The notes: generated from the sequence alone by a model not told the origin. A stretch of DNA of 64,000 nt from Chrysopilus asiliformis (GCA_964034945.1 OZ035962.1:28269530-28333529); one strand, 5' to 3'; counted from the stretch's first letter, positions 34,101-45,373 are shown. Program-made: numbers and translations.

Positions 34101-37100
34101 CAATTTTGATATAAAAATTGTCATCTCAAATATATGCCGAATGGATTGTTTTATTCAAAAATAAAATAATTGAAATCTTTAGGATTAGGTAGTCTAGTTT
34201 TGAGATTATTGCACTTATTTTTGAAGAAGAATTGTGTGTTATTTCATGGTAATATAATTGCTATTATCAAAGAACCATTTCACTTCTTCTTTTTAGGGCG
34301 TATAAAATGATTCAATCAACTATATAACAGAGTCTGCTCAAAGAATGGCATTAGTGCGGAAAGCGAAAAACTCGACAAATTAATTTCACTATTTAAATGT
34401 GTATTAGCGCCCATTGGTAGCCATAACCGGATACCTATATAGTTTTCTTAGGAATTAAGAAAGGTGAAGGTTTTTCGCAGGTTTTAGCGATGTTGCGGTC
34501 AATTTTTTTTTCATGAAATATCTAGGGAAAACATTATTTGATGACATACCTAATAAAATCCAATTTTGTTTAGATTACAAATTAGGTGTTGGATGTCAAA
34601 TACGTTATGGTTTAAAAGAGAAAAGGAAAAGTGGTCGGGGAAGAGCCTGCGGTAGTGTAGCGGCGATATCAAATTCAATACAAAATATCGCGAAAAAACT
34701 AGGCAAAGGAGGAGAGGGAAGAAGAGGGGGCGGGCGAGGGGGCAATCCACAAAGCTAACCGATTTTTTTTAAATTCAGTATTTATGAATTTAGAAAAATA
34801 CCGGATCTATGAAAAAGCTAATGAATTGTAGGGTTTTTAGAGCCGGAATTTACGCCGCAGGTGATTTTTGTACGATGCTTTTTTCGTACAGAAGTTTACA
34901 ATAACCATACATTTTGTATTACATTACAGTTAGAGATGAAAGTCGCCGATCACCTTAAAAATCTGAATTTAAAAAAAGGGTGTCGCATCTCGGGATAGGA
35001 AAAAACGTTGGGAACCACTTATTTAAGGGATTCATCGCCAAAGGACTGATATGTTATCATAATGTATTGTCACAAAAAACCTGATCTCACAAAGAAAATC
35101 GTTTTGTAACCACGTATTTTTTTTTTGAATACACAATCAATAATATCAGATATAAATCACGTTTATATATTATTCTTTCTTTACTGCTAATCCTAATGCC
35201 TCCATCAAAACTCAGGTTTCAAGTTATATTTTGTCAGGTTTATGATCAATAAAAATTTTCTATTGAGGTGTCTATAGGCTATTTAACTCTCGCCAGTTCT
35301 CAAAGTTTTGACAATTCTTGTTTTCTCGTGCCTGTGTTGAATTGAAGATACAATTTAAAATGAATCGTATATGAGATTTTCCAATGATCATCTATAAAAT
35401 TTTGTGTACCAAAGAGTTGAGGTGATGTATTTAACATCAACATAAATTAATCTAGGCAAAGAAGTTGGAGAATTATTTTTTTTTGCTTTATATGGCTTGT
35501 AAACATTTATAGTTTTATTGACGACATTCGCGCAATCAAACAAAGTGTCTTCCTTAAAAATTGCATGTGACTAAAAAAATTACTTAATGATTACTACGTG
35601 TATGTTAAGCATATTTAAATCACGGATTTTTATTGCATCATAGCTCTTATTCAAATCACCAATAAATCTAAATTTATGATTTTCTTTTATAAACATTTTA
35701 ATGAAATGATTTAAAACATTTCTAACTGTATTTTTTTTTTATTGGACATAATTTTTTTTTTGACTTTTTACGTTATTTATATACGATATTTCTGACGTCA
35801 AATTTTCAACTATTGGTATAGTTTCTACCAATTATTAAAAGTTTGTAAACAAGTTTATGTTACATTGCGACTGACAAAGTCGATAGAAACCTTTCTAAAA
35901 AACTACTTAGCAATAAACCTTTTTTGGGCTTTGTGTATCAGAAGTACGAATATTTATTATAATTTAATTTTTATACTTTTATCTTGCTTTCATTTCCGGT
36001 ACACACAGCTCCCAAATTTTTTTTTATTTAACACGTTGGCTACCAGCCAAAAAAACGCTTACTCCACTAGTATACACTGGGAAAAAACGCAAAAATCATT
36101 TCTGTACTTTGTGAGTCACTAGTGAACACAAGATCAATACAGAGAAAAACAAACTCCATGCTCCACAAAAAAAACCTCTTTGTACCGCGCGAGCGACTGC
36201 ACTCAACCATGGAACCTGAGAAACTGACGGTAATGACAATAGTGTGTGTACACCGGTGACTCACATGGTACCCAACGTGTTAAGTACATTTTTTCAATAA
36301 ATTAATTTTAAATTTTTTTTATTTTACGAACTTACAAACCCCCCAAACAGAGAGACAAAAAAGCAAGCTAAATAAAAGCTTTTAAAAATATTTTGTCGAT
36401 TATTTTTAAACATATTTTTAATCTGTAAAATTTGGCACATTTTATAGGATGCCTCGAAATCAAACAAATGCTGGTTTTTTAACATAAAATATTTACTCTA
36501 CTCAATCGTTGTAACTAATAATAATTATACAATTCTTACAATTTATATTCAAAACAAAATCGAGTATTACTTTAAAATCATTAAAAAAAATCGTGCTGTT
36601 TAAATTCCGTACAATTGTGATGTTTTCTTTAACTTCCAGAAGCAACCGGGGAATTAGGATGGGCGCTCACCTTAATTATAGTTTCAGTCACATCGGCTCT
36701 TTTAGGTGCAATCATAATGGTTACAGTTCTTAGGTGTAAAAGGTAAGATTTAAAAGAAGTCGTTAAAAAAATATACAAACCTCACAATCATTAAAATTTA
36801 ATTACATATTTAAGAAACCATCGAAACTACATAAAACTTGAGCACGATCTCTCTCTATTGTCTGTTCTTTTCACAATATTTTTTTTTGGGATTACTAGGC
36901 TATTTTATTTTGTAAATAACCCTCACTTGAACAGTTTTTACTTTCTTTTGCTAATAGAATTTTTATAACCACTATGAAGAGGGTCTTTATAAACTAAGCT
37001 ATTTACAAAATTCTGTGTTTAAAATCTTATGAAAACGGTTTACAATTTGAAATTATACTTACATAAAAGCTGCTTTCCAAACTCTATAAATATTCCCGAG

Positions 37101-39373
37101 TGCGCGTAAGTAATAAAACTCGACTTTGTAGTCCTCGGGAGTACTTTATACATGACGTTGGAACGCAACTAATTTTTTTGACTTTAAAGGTATTGAAAAA
37201 ACTTTAAAGTTTTTTTTTTATCGAAATTCAGATCAAACCCATGTAAAATTCGGTTGGTTAAGAAAATGTCACGCATGGAAATTAATATATTTCAATATTT
37301 TTTCTATATTTTGTTAAAAATTATTTATTTGTGAAGATTTTTAAAAATTTGTGAAGAATATTTACAGACAAAAATGAATTTTTAACCAGATATCGCGTTA
37401 CAGACGATCCCCCTATTTTGATTGTCTTATGTTTTGATTCTCTTATGTTTATGATTTGTAGTTTCTTTAACGAAAATTGTTAATAAAATTCTAAAGATTT
37501 TTTTTTCTTTCAGGTCGAAATCAACAAATGGTAATGGCGAAAAACAATTATTTTCAAAGAATAATATTAAAAATTTGTTTTTAAAAACCATAAACTAAAG
37601 TTTGTGGTAAGACCTTGACTTAGAACAACCTTCAAGAAAAAAATAGGTTGTTTTTTTATTTTCTGTTTCTGTATCAAATCTACTCGCGATGGTTTGGCTG
37701 GATCAGCTCCATTTTTTGAGATATACCGGGCAACTAATTGTATTTCAAGTAATCAAAAACATTTCTAAAAAATATTCCATGTACCCCGGGAAAAATCTCT
37801 GCGTCTAAAAAAATGTTAATTAGGTGTTATTGCAATTTAACCGTAAACTTTTAAAACATAATTGCTAGTTAGAAATCTTTTCTTTAAGCATAAAGAATGG
37901 GTCAAAAGGTGATTCTAAGGAGGTTAAATGTTTTTTTTGTGATTTCCATCCAACCGCGATGTGAAATCCCATTTACTATCTTATATTTATATTAATGATA
38001 TTGTTTCTTAAGCCAATTTGCAACAATTTTCCACCAGAAAAGCCGCTTGAATGGTAGCGTCGGATTAGTGAGCTTACACAGAGAGCATTACCCATTTGAC
38101 CGTTAATGTAAGATTTTTTTGTTACCTATGTCATAGTTTGTTAGATTTCTTTAGGGTGCATACAAAAAAACGGTTGAGAGAAATATTTAAAGAAACATTG
38201 TGTGATAATAAATTGTTTGTCTCAAAAGCAATTCAGTAAATTTAAAACTAGAAGTATCAAAAAATATAATTTAGGATATTTGAACACGGTTGTCATTTAC
38301 GCGAAATTTTCGCCCAAACAACGCATTAGATTCGCTTCCGCTTGCAGTGAAATTCACGAATTTTGAAAATTCTCTATGATCGAAGAAACCTACACGGCTT
38401 TCTCTGAAATAAACTTAAAAATAATAAGAACAAAACAAAGAAAAATTCGCCGCAGGTGAAATAATATCTTCCACAGAACTAGAATTCAGGCCAACCAAGT
38501 AATAAACAGAGATAAAATTAGTGGTTTGGGGGACGTACGTAATATGATAATAAAGAAAGTTCCAAATTTTAAAATCCAATTTTGTAAATATTAAAGAGCA
38601 TTTCTATATTTTCAATTTTCCAAATTTTCATACGAAAGGAAGTCGTGCTCCATGGTGGCAAAGGAATGGCCGAACCAATTCACAAACAAATAGAGGAAAT
38701 ATATCTACAAAACATCCAGCAGACAGTATACGAAGGCCAACCAGTAACTCTGGTGTGTGGACATGGTTGAGTAATCGAAGGTCATCTGCTGGTCCTGATC
38801 AAATTGGCCCGCCTTCTACTTCGCCAGCTGAAAATCACTACACACATATGGAAGATGCGTCATACAGTCCTGTTGGCGTTGGAGAAGCGCTTTACGCTGA
38901 ATTGGATCGGGAATCTGTACGATCGACAAATCCATCTTATCAAAATACTGCATATAGTCAATGTGGGGAGGTAGGTTTTATTCCCAGGTAGCAGTGTATA
39001 ACACGTATCTTTGTATTTTATTAAATATCAGATACGTGTCACACAACAAAAATAGCTACTAGGGTTGGCAATTATTATGGATTCACATTTACATTTTGTT
39101 TAATTACAGGGAAATGATCAGGAAATTCCAATGGTTTCCTCGGCTCCGAGTAGTGCTTACTATTCCGACCTATCGGTGACCGCAATTCCCACTGGAAATG
39201 ATCGAGGATATGAGGTGGTTGGCCTAACATTAATGTCCGCTCCTGTCCCGAGTAATTGGGGGGATGCATCGGGTGATTCTAGTGGCAGCAGTGGTGGATT
39301 GGCGATAACGAGACGCCCATCTCGGTTAGCAGCTATCAATGAAAGTACCACAGTGCCCTCCGATTACGTTTAA
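31125..39373 (+). CDS. Single-pass membrane protein with tyrosine-motif-rich tail (3' five exons)
   Basis: Exons 31125-31505, 36640-36742, 37514-37530 (17 nt), 38639-38970 and 39110-39373 join with matching phases at every junction and canonical GT-AG ends, giving at least 365 residues; upstream exons are missing because the first begins inside a codon. Exon 1 (GDLEKMFPRMPNTAKPDSFS...) is acidic, with an NVS glycosylation site and a CDLC motif, and looks extracellular. Exon 2 holds the membrane helix (WALTLIIVSVTSALLGAIIM then VTVL) followed by the basic stop RCKRSK. The tail (about 205 residues) is Ser/Pro-rich with YTHM (YxxM, PI3K type), YAEL and YSDL (YxxL), NPSY followed by QN (NPxY and YxN, PTB and Grb2 types). 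The last residues are TVPSDYV. It behaves like a type I signalling receptor or adhesion protein. I do not recognise the family. Readthrough of the microexon donor gives a short tail ending at 37599. Confidence 0.75.
33604..33810. mobile_element. piggyBac-like MITE (CCCTT termini, TTAA target)
   Basis: Termini CCCTTAGAGGC and GCCTTTAAGGG lie within TTAA at 33600-33603 and 33811-33814. CCCTT next to TTAA is typical of piggyBac. The 207-base interior repeats GGTACC/GTGGTAC motifs near the right end (GTGTACCACCAA). Confidence 0.75.
36032..36279. mobile_element. piggyBac-like MITE (CACGTTGG termini, TTAA target)
   Basis: Termini CACGTTGGCTACCA and TGGTACCCAACGTG lie inside TTAA at 36028-36031 and 36280-36283. 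248 bases. It lies about 360 bases before the transmembrane exon. No coding capacity. Confidence 0.7.
37514..37530 (+). other. 17-nt microexon of the membrane-protein gene
   Basis: Acceptor TTTCTTTCAG (ending 37513) and donor GTAATG (37531) bound 17 bases encoding RSKSTNG with the neighbours. Skipping it would put the 38639 exon out of frame (AG+GAAGTC), so inclusion is needed for the long tail. Ignoring its donor gives 22 further codons and a TAA at 37597-37599. Confidence 0.65.
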
Positions 39374-40253
39374 TTCCATATCTTAAGTCCATGCTCTTCA
39401 TTTTCATCATTTTCAAAAAAATCGAGCTTAAAACAAGTATACAAGTGATATTTACAAAGTTTAAAACATTGTTAAAATATTGAAATTATTGTAGTAATAA
39501 GTTTTAATATTGCTTAAGTAAGTTTTAAAATCTATGTGTAAATATTATTATATATTAATGTAATCTCGAATGCAGCCGAACAATCGGCTGGTAAAAGTAC
39601 GAAAAAACTTTGTGATCTGAGAAAATGCGTTTTTTTCTTATAAAATTACAATACTTATTGTAGAAAGTAGATATAAATTAAGGTTTTTGCAAATTTTGTA
39701 TAGGTAATTTTAATATAAACAAAAAATTTGAATTTAAAAATCAATCAATATTCTAAATTAAATTAAAATAAATATTGTTGGATAGAGGCGATCTATACAT
39801 TCTAATTTGAAGGTTTGCTTAAATTACAAATTACACACGAATCTTGATAAGTCAAAGCTGGCGGCGACAGATTTGAGGTTTGAATTGCCGAGGTTCGACT
39901 GTGCTAAACTTAGTTTTCGTCTTCTTTTGGTTAAAACTCTCATTTATTTCGTTACTACATTAATTAATTAATACATTAATTAATAAAAAAAAGTATTAAC
40001 CACGTTTTCCATAATTTTTTTCCGGCGACAGGAGAGTTTATAGACCTTTTCCGTTCAAAAAAGTCTTATAGTGCGTTTCACGAAATTTTTACCGACTGTT
40101 AAATCGATTTACCAGGCAGATTTCAAGCAAAAAGAGCTTGCTAACTCGATTTAGTGGTAACTAAAGTTTTGTGACATCCGCTGTAATAGGATGACAAATT
40201 ATATGGAGCAGACTGTATTAATCAGTAAAATATACGACTAGGTTAGTTGCATT
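39374..40253 (+). other. 3' UTR and flank of the membrane-protein gene
   Basis: AT-rich. AATAAA at 39767-39772 is a plausible poly(A) signal about 395 bases after the stop. The segment 40064-40200 (containing CAAGCAAAAAGAGCTTGCTA) has a diverged relative at 47480-47640, a dispersed repeat of unknown class. Confidence 0.5.
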
Positions 40254-40526
40254 CAGTGGCGTAGCGAGGGTTCATGGCGCCCGGGGCGGAAGTTAAATTT
40301 GCCGCCATAAAATGATTTTTCTATTACTGACGTTTCCACCGAAAAATCCATATTTTGAAAATGACGCATACTTCGATTGGCGTGTATTTTACAAGTAAAT
40401 TCCCGTGTTTTTGTTGATAGGCAAATGTCGACCAATAATTCGTCTCTTGTTGAAAACGACACGATAATCAAGAGGATGTGAATACCAGTTAGCGCCACAT
40501 TTTTAAAATATCAATTGTGTCACTCT

Positions 40527-41074
40527 TTTTATACCCGTATGGTAAAACCAATGGGTATACTAACTTTGCCTTACCGTTTGTAACATCAAGATCCCGTCAT
40601 AATACACACCAGTATGTTTATAATGATCAAAAAAGTCGATTTCTGGATATCCGTCCGTCCGTCTGCCTGTCTGTCCGTCCGTCCGTCTGTCTGTCCGTCC
40701 GTCTGTGGCGCGTATTGCGGACCCACGGAAATTTTGCACAAAGCCGTTTTTCCTAAAATGCGAGGTTAAGTTCGTTAATGTGCAAAAACGGACTCGCCAT
40801 ATGAACTAAACTTTTTTTACGAATTTCTCAAAAACGGTGCATCTTATCAAAAAAGTCCAAGAACAAAAGTTGTTTAGGACACGTTTTTACATAAAACTCC
40901 CATTTATCAAAATCCAATTGGAAGAACTTTTGAAAAAATCTTATGGGGAAATTTGACTTCAAATTGGAATTTTGATACCACCCTTCGCCGTTCAATTATA
41001 CTTGAAAAAATGTCATATCAACATACGGGTCTCCAATAATTGCCAGATTGGCAATTAAAGCTTTTTTATGTTTC
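40527..41074 (+). mobile_element. mini-me/DINE-1-like repeat, copy B
   Basis: Begins TTTATACCCGTATGGTAAAA, carries a (GTCY)n tract at about 40652-40702, and ends with the ATTGCCAGATTGGCAAT stem-loop followed by AAAGCTTTTTTATG. Lies within the hAT remnant. Confidence 0.65.
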
Positions 41075-41244
41075 AAGGTGAAGACTGGTTTAAACCAAAC
41101 GTTACTCAAAAACTGATTGACCAGTACAAAAGTTATATTAAAAATTGTAAGCAATAATTTCAAATTTTTTTTAAAAGAAAAAAATGTTTGTCACATGTTT
41201 CTACAAAAACACTTTTCTGGCCGTTTGGACTGAAAATTCTGTTA

Positions 41245-41470
41245 TTATTCTGTCGAAATGGTTAATTCTTCCTCAATTGACAAAAGAGCCAAGCTGCTTA
41301 ATCTTAACGTGCTCATAGTCGATCCCAAATAATTTTTTATAAGCTTTAGCTTCGAAAAACTCCTTTCGCAACTTGCTACGCTTATTCCTATTGTTAGAAA
41401 GATTCGAAGCATTGTCGCTATATCTTTTAACTCAAATTTTTTCATTTGTTCCGAAATGTGTTGAAACATT
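41245..41470 (-). pseudogene. hAT transposase C-terminal dimerisation domain fragment
   Basis: A 74-codon frame contains LTIGISVASCERSFSKLKLI then KNYLGSTMSTLRLSSLALL and SIEEEL, the well-known hAT C-terminal pattern (ASxERxFSxLKLIK...RLxxLALLSIE) as in ZMYM1-like/TTF-type transposases. Upstream the frame is lost; the overlapping frame at 41432-41710 does not clearly continue the domain. A dead remnant. Confidence 0.75.
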
Positions 41471-42568
41471 TTTTAAAATTTGTTCCGAAATGTCGTGAAT
41501 TTGCCGCCACAATTTGCCGCTAAAAATTAGAACACTTTTTCTTCGAGGACTGGTCTTCAAAACGTGCAGGGTTCCGAATCGCGGGGGTAGGTTCCGATTA
41601 TTTACTCTAATGTGAATATCCTTAAAACCCAGACAATTATGCATGAAATAGATGTTATTGAAATTTTTTATGTTGACGGTTTCAAAAAGAAAGTACAAAC
41701 GATATTTCATCTTAACAATTTGAGTGAGAATATATACTTACAAAATTTTATTTGTTTCGTAAAACAATATCATAATTGTTGATGAAAAGATGTTCACAAA
41801 TATTATATCAAATGAAAAATGTAGTAGTCAATTAGCAATATATGTGTATCTGATACATTTTATAGAATTAAGTAAAATCAAATATCTAATATGATTGATA
41901 CATTATTAAGATTAAACAATATTTAAAACTAATATTAATAACATATGAGCCAATTTCTTTCAAAGTGAAGTCACTTCACTTCTGAGAAAAGGCAAGCTTT
42001 TATTAGTTCGAAATAAAAAAGTGGAGCTCTCACACTTTGAAACAAAATCGCTCATATATTTACGATGAATGCAAAGAAATTTAAATTCATCGTATTTTGA
42101 ATTCGATCTTTGATCAATTAAATTTTATTAGAGAAAAAAATGAACTGATTAAAAAAATATTGTACTTAATTTTCATACTTAAGTTGTATAGATGCGTAGT
42201 GTTATTTGTAAATAAAGAATGTCAAAATTAATAATTAAGATTCGATCCAGTGCGATGTTGGTTTTTATAAATTGGTATTGTGCAAGTAGGAGACAAATGG
42301 ATGATTCTATAAATCTTAAATATAAAAGAAACAGTTGGTTTTGATTGGCTATGAATTGATCATGTTTTCGTGTTTAATTATGAACGATTCCTTTTAGTTC
42401 AAAATAGTTTTAACATGACCTGGCGTCGTTCCTTTTGTTATTTTGTTCAGCGTGATGTTCTCAATCTATTTTTTTTTTCTAAATCCTTATTCTTTAATTT
42501 TTGTAAAAGTTTCTTGCTTTCTGTATCTCTGTTGCAATAAACAAATTTAGATGCAATTTCGCAAAATT
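41471..42568. other. Gene-free stretch
   Basis: Beyond the transposase fragment the sequence is AT-rich. A palindrome AGTGAAGTCACTTCACTT lies at about 41966. No gene recognised. Confidence 0.35.
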
Positions 42569-42992
42569 AAACATAACAAAAGCTATAATTGCCAATCTGG
42601 CAATTATTGAAAACCCGTATGGTGATTTAAGTGAACGGTGAACAGTTCTGTGGTCACAAGGAAAAACTGCTTAAAGCTAGCATCAGACGAGCACACAAAA
42701 CCTTAACACGTGTGATGACTGACGTAATTTTGACGTCACAAAATTGTAACACCAGTTAACACCGTCTGATAACTTAAATTGTGACAGAATTTTTGTTTAC
42801 ACACCGTGTGGTAACCTGTGTTACGACAATTTTTGTGTTAACGTGTGTTAAACGAATTTTGCCTCCGTCTGATAACCCTGTGTAAAACGTGGTATGTGTT
42901 TTGACATTTTTCGGTCTGTGTTAAGACTGTGTGTAAATGTCCCAATGTGGGAAGTGGCATGAATTCGTGCCATTTCACACGCACTGTGTTAT

Positions 42993-43230
42993 AGCGAATA
43001 TCTCAAAAACGGTGCATCTTATCAAAAAAGTGCAAGAACAAGAGTTGTTTAGGATATTATTCTACATAAAACTCCCATACATCAAAATCCAATTCGGAGA
43101 ATTTTTAAAAAATCTTATTGAAAAGTTTGACTTCAAAGTGGAATTTTGATACAACTGTTCGCTGTTCAATTAAACTTCAAATAATGCCATATCACCAAAC
43201 GGGTTTTCAATTATAGCTTTTGTTATGTTT
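42993..43230 (+). mobile_element. mini-me/DINE-1-like repeat, 3' half
   Basis: Starts at GCGAATATCTCAAAAACGGT and ends TTATAGCTTTTGTTATGTTT, matching the last 240 bases of the other copies but lacking the GATTGGCAA half of the stem-loop. Sits inside the PIF/Harbinger element directly next to the truncated transposase frame. Confidence 0.65.
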
Positions 43231-43505
43231 CTATCTGGCACTTCACCAATTGTTAGCAAATTATCGAATTGACCGGCCGACATCCGTAAGAAATTCCGAT
43301 ACAATTCGGGTTCTTCAGAGCGCAATTCCACCATCAATTTGGCAAAGAAACCCTCCTTCTCGCGACGCGACACCCAATCCTTTGTCCAACAACTGCGCTT
43401 TCGACCCATTGACTCGTCGTCGTCGTCGTCGTCACTGCTTTCCACAATATAGGCGCTGCCAAAATCACCATATCCATCATCTCCTCATATTTCCTTTTTG
43501 ACATT
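43231..43505 (-). pseudogene. Harbinger (HARBI1-like) transposase N-terminal fragment
   Basis: An ATG at 43505-43503 starts MSKRKYEEMMDMVILAAP, then a frameshift near 43445 leads to ESSDDDDDDESMGRKRSCW and KDWVSRREKEGFFAKLMVEL, ending NFLRMSAGQFDNLL. This is the N-terminal pattern of PIF/Harbinger nucleases (W..RR...G.F..L..EL...F...LRMS...FD.LL). The DDE catalytic part is absent; the frame ends where the mini-me-like piece was inserted. Nonfunctional. Confidence 0.8.
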
Positions 43506-44746
43506 TTAATTTTATTTTATTTTTCTTCACAAATTGAAAATACCGCACAATTGCTTGTCAAAATTGCTTGAGAAAAATACACAAAATGTCAGAGAGCCAT
43601 CACACCGTCTGATAGCAAATCAGTGTGTCAGACGATTTCGACTGCTGTCACACGTCTTTCATCATTACACCTTTTGAGGCTTTTCACTCCGTCTGATAAC
43701 TACTCAATCTGCGTTACACAGTGTGTAATTGTGTGACAAAATTTCGTGGGAAGACTAGCGACGTTAAAACGTTTTGGGACAAAAATCCGATTGTGTGGAA
43801 AAAAATTTCACACCGTCTGATAACAACACATTTCAAGTGTAAGGACGTGTCGTGTCAGATGTGTTTGAAATGTGTTTTGAGTTTTTTTCGTGACGTCAGT
43901 CATCACACGTGTTAAGGTTTTGTGTGCTCGTCTGATGCTAGCTTAAGTCGAAAAAGCGTGTTTTGAGTAATTTGGGTTTAAAGTTTTGATTATTTTTTTT
44001 TTGCAAGCAAAACTGACTTAGGTTATATGGTTTTTGCTCTGCCATTCCTCAGAGGGGTACAGCATGAAAACCAAATTTTGACAGAATATAGAACTGAATA
44101 TGGAGAATTCAAATATTCACCAACCTTTAAAACTACATAACTCGACTTAAGCGGTTTTTCCTTGTGACCACAGAGTTGTATCAAAATTCCACTTTGAAGT
44201 CAAATTTCCCAATAAGATTTTTTAAAATTATTCCAATCGGATTTTGATGTATGGGAGTTTTATGTAAAATCATATCCTAAATAACTTTTGTTCTTGGACT
44301 TTTTTGATAGGATGCACCTATTTTGAGATATTCACAAAAAACGTTTTGGTCTGTATGGGTGTACCCCCCCTAATGGTCCATTCTTGCCCATTAACGAACT
44401 TGGCCTCGCATTTTACGAAAAACGGATCTGTGCAAGATTTCAAGTCTCTAGCTCAATCCGTGCCCCCGCGATCCGCGCCACAGACAGACAGACGGACAGA
44501 CAGACGGACAGACAGACGGACAGACGGACGGACATGCAGAAATTAATTATTTTTATCATTCTAAACACTCTGGTGTAATTCATTTTTGTGTGTGTAATGA
44601 CGGGTTCTTGGCGTTACAAACGGTAAGGCAAAGTTAATATACCCTTTGGTTTCACCATACAGGTATAAAAAGTTAAATTCTTAAACTAAGGTTAAATTTT
44701 GAAAGCAAAATGGAATTCTTATACGTTGGATTTTTAAATCAATTTA

Positions 44747-44833
44747 ACGTACGCGGAAAAGTTCCTTTTTTAGCCACGGCGCCACATTCTACGTACGCGG
44801 AAAAGTTCCTTTTTTAGCCACGGCGCCACATTC
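44747..44833. repeat. 44-base tandem duplication
   Basis: The unit starting ACGTACGCGGAAAAGTTCCT and ending CGGCGCCACATTC occurs twice in a row with essentially no divergence, implying a recent duplication. GC-rich against its background. Confidence 0.9.
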
Positions 44834-45110
44834 GCACTAAAAAAAAGCAAAAGCAAGAACCAAAACTTAGCGAGAACGCAGAATAATATTTTTTTTCAAA
44901 AATACTTTTATAAATTCGATAATCGAAAAATCCCAGCAAAATTTCTTAAATTAAATAGCGGTTTTTCATTTGAATCTGCGAAACCGTTTTTTTTTGTTCA
45001 TAAAATCATTTAAATTTCAGTGCTTACACATTTTTGCTAATATTTTTCATGAAAAATTGGATTCAATTCGATTTTTTGTACGATAAGCAGGTGAAGCAGG
45101 TGAATATTTA

Positions 45111-45373
45111 GAGTGACCATATAATACTAGAATGTGTCATCGGAAAACCGTTAATGGTCCGAAAATTTTCGATAATTTTGTTGAAACAATTAACTTTGTT
45201 TTCCGCTTTCTTAAAGAATTTCTTCTGTTTATTTTTTTAAGCTTTCTATCCATAAAAACAGTTCTTAAATTCATTGATCAAAACATTTTCTGTTCAAATC
45301 TGTAAAAAAAAATTGAAAATTTCAACGGAAATCACCTTCACGATGGCCACACTCTAGTATTATATCGTCACTC
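45111..45373. mobile_element. Tc1/mariner-like MITE, copy 1
   Basis: Termini GAGTGACCATATAATACTAG and the complement (TCTAGTATTATATCGTCACTC with one mismatch) lie inside TA (45109-45110 and 45374-45375). The 263-base interior is AT-rich. A diverged relative at about 52327-53170 is interrupted by a mini-me-like copy. Confidence 0.75.

Larger units (their letters stand above)
31506..36639. other. First visible intron of the membrane-protein gene
   Basis: About 5.1 kb between donor GTAAAT (31506) and acceptor TTTAACTTCCAG (36639). It contains the two piggyBac-like MITEs listed separately. Around 32450-32670 are GCGCCCGGG-type blocks resembling the interior of the hAT element at 40.25 kb. At 34575-34760 lies a purine-rich relative of the 20.9 kb repeat. 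No exon was recognised on either strand. Confidence 0.6.
40254..41710 (-). mobile_element. Decayed hAT transposon
   Basis: The left end CAGTGGCGTAGCGAGG then GGCGCCCGGGGC is a familiar hAT terminus. The transposase remnant on the - strand lies at 41245-41470. The mini-me-like copy at 40527-41074 is inserted inside. No matching right terminus or eight-base target duplication was found, so the right limit is approximate and the element is probably truncated. Confidence 0.5.
42675..43943 (-). mobile_element. PIF/Harbinger-like element with transposase remnant
   Basis: Inverted termini of about 50 bases begin AGCTAGCATCAGACGAGCAC; TAA lies at both flanks (42672-42674 and 43944-43946). The subterminal regions repeat CGTCTGATAAC and GTGTGTTA-type blocks many times. 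On the - strand it keeps the beginning of a Harbinger nuclease gene. A partial mini-me-like repeat (42993-43230) is inserted inside. Confidence 0.8.
42648..44173. mobile_element. TIR element with 4-base target duplication (CTGTGGTCACAAGGAAAAAC)
   Basis: Termini CTGTGGTCACAAGGAAAAAC then YGCTTAAGTCG at both ends; flanks AGTT (42644-42647 and 44174-44177). Itself split by the PIF/Harbinger element at 42675-43943. Without the insert it is about 250 bases and noncoding. A relative with the same inner GCTTAAGTC block and also a four-base duplication lies at 62893-63024. I cannot assign it to a named superfamily; a four-base duplication would fit Sola or Chapaev. Confidence 0.6.
42569..44671 (-). 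mobile_element. mini-me/DINE-1-like repeat, copy D, split by insertions
   Basis: Inverted relative to the other copies: the stem-loop end (AAAGCTATAATTGCCAATC) is at 42569-42626 and the head (ACCATACAGGTATAAA) at about 44655-44671, with the GACA/GACG tract at 44483-44535. The element at 42648-44173 interrupts it; removing that element and one AGTT joins the consensus around AACAGTTGTATCAAAATTCC. Confidence 0.65.

Noticed and set aside
34513..34758. 81-codon frame with Gly/Arg-rich end
   Set aside because: It overlaps a purine-rich dispersed repeat related to 20937-21068, so the composition reflects the repeat.
38639..38755. Alternative frame EVVLHGGKGMAEPIHKQ in the fourth exon
   Set aside because: It stops after about 40 codons, while the chosen frame joins both neighbouring exons in phase and continues the tail.
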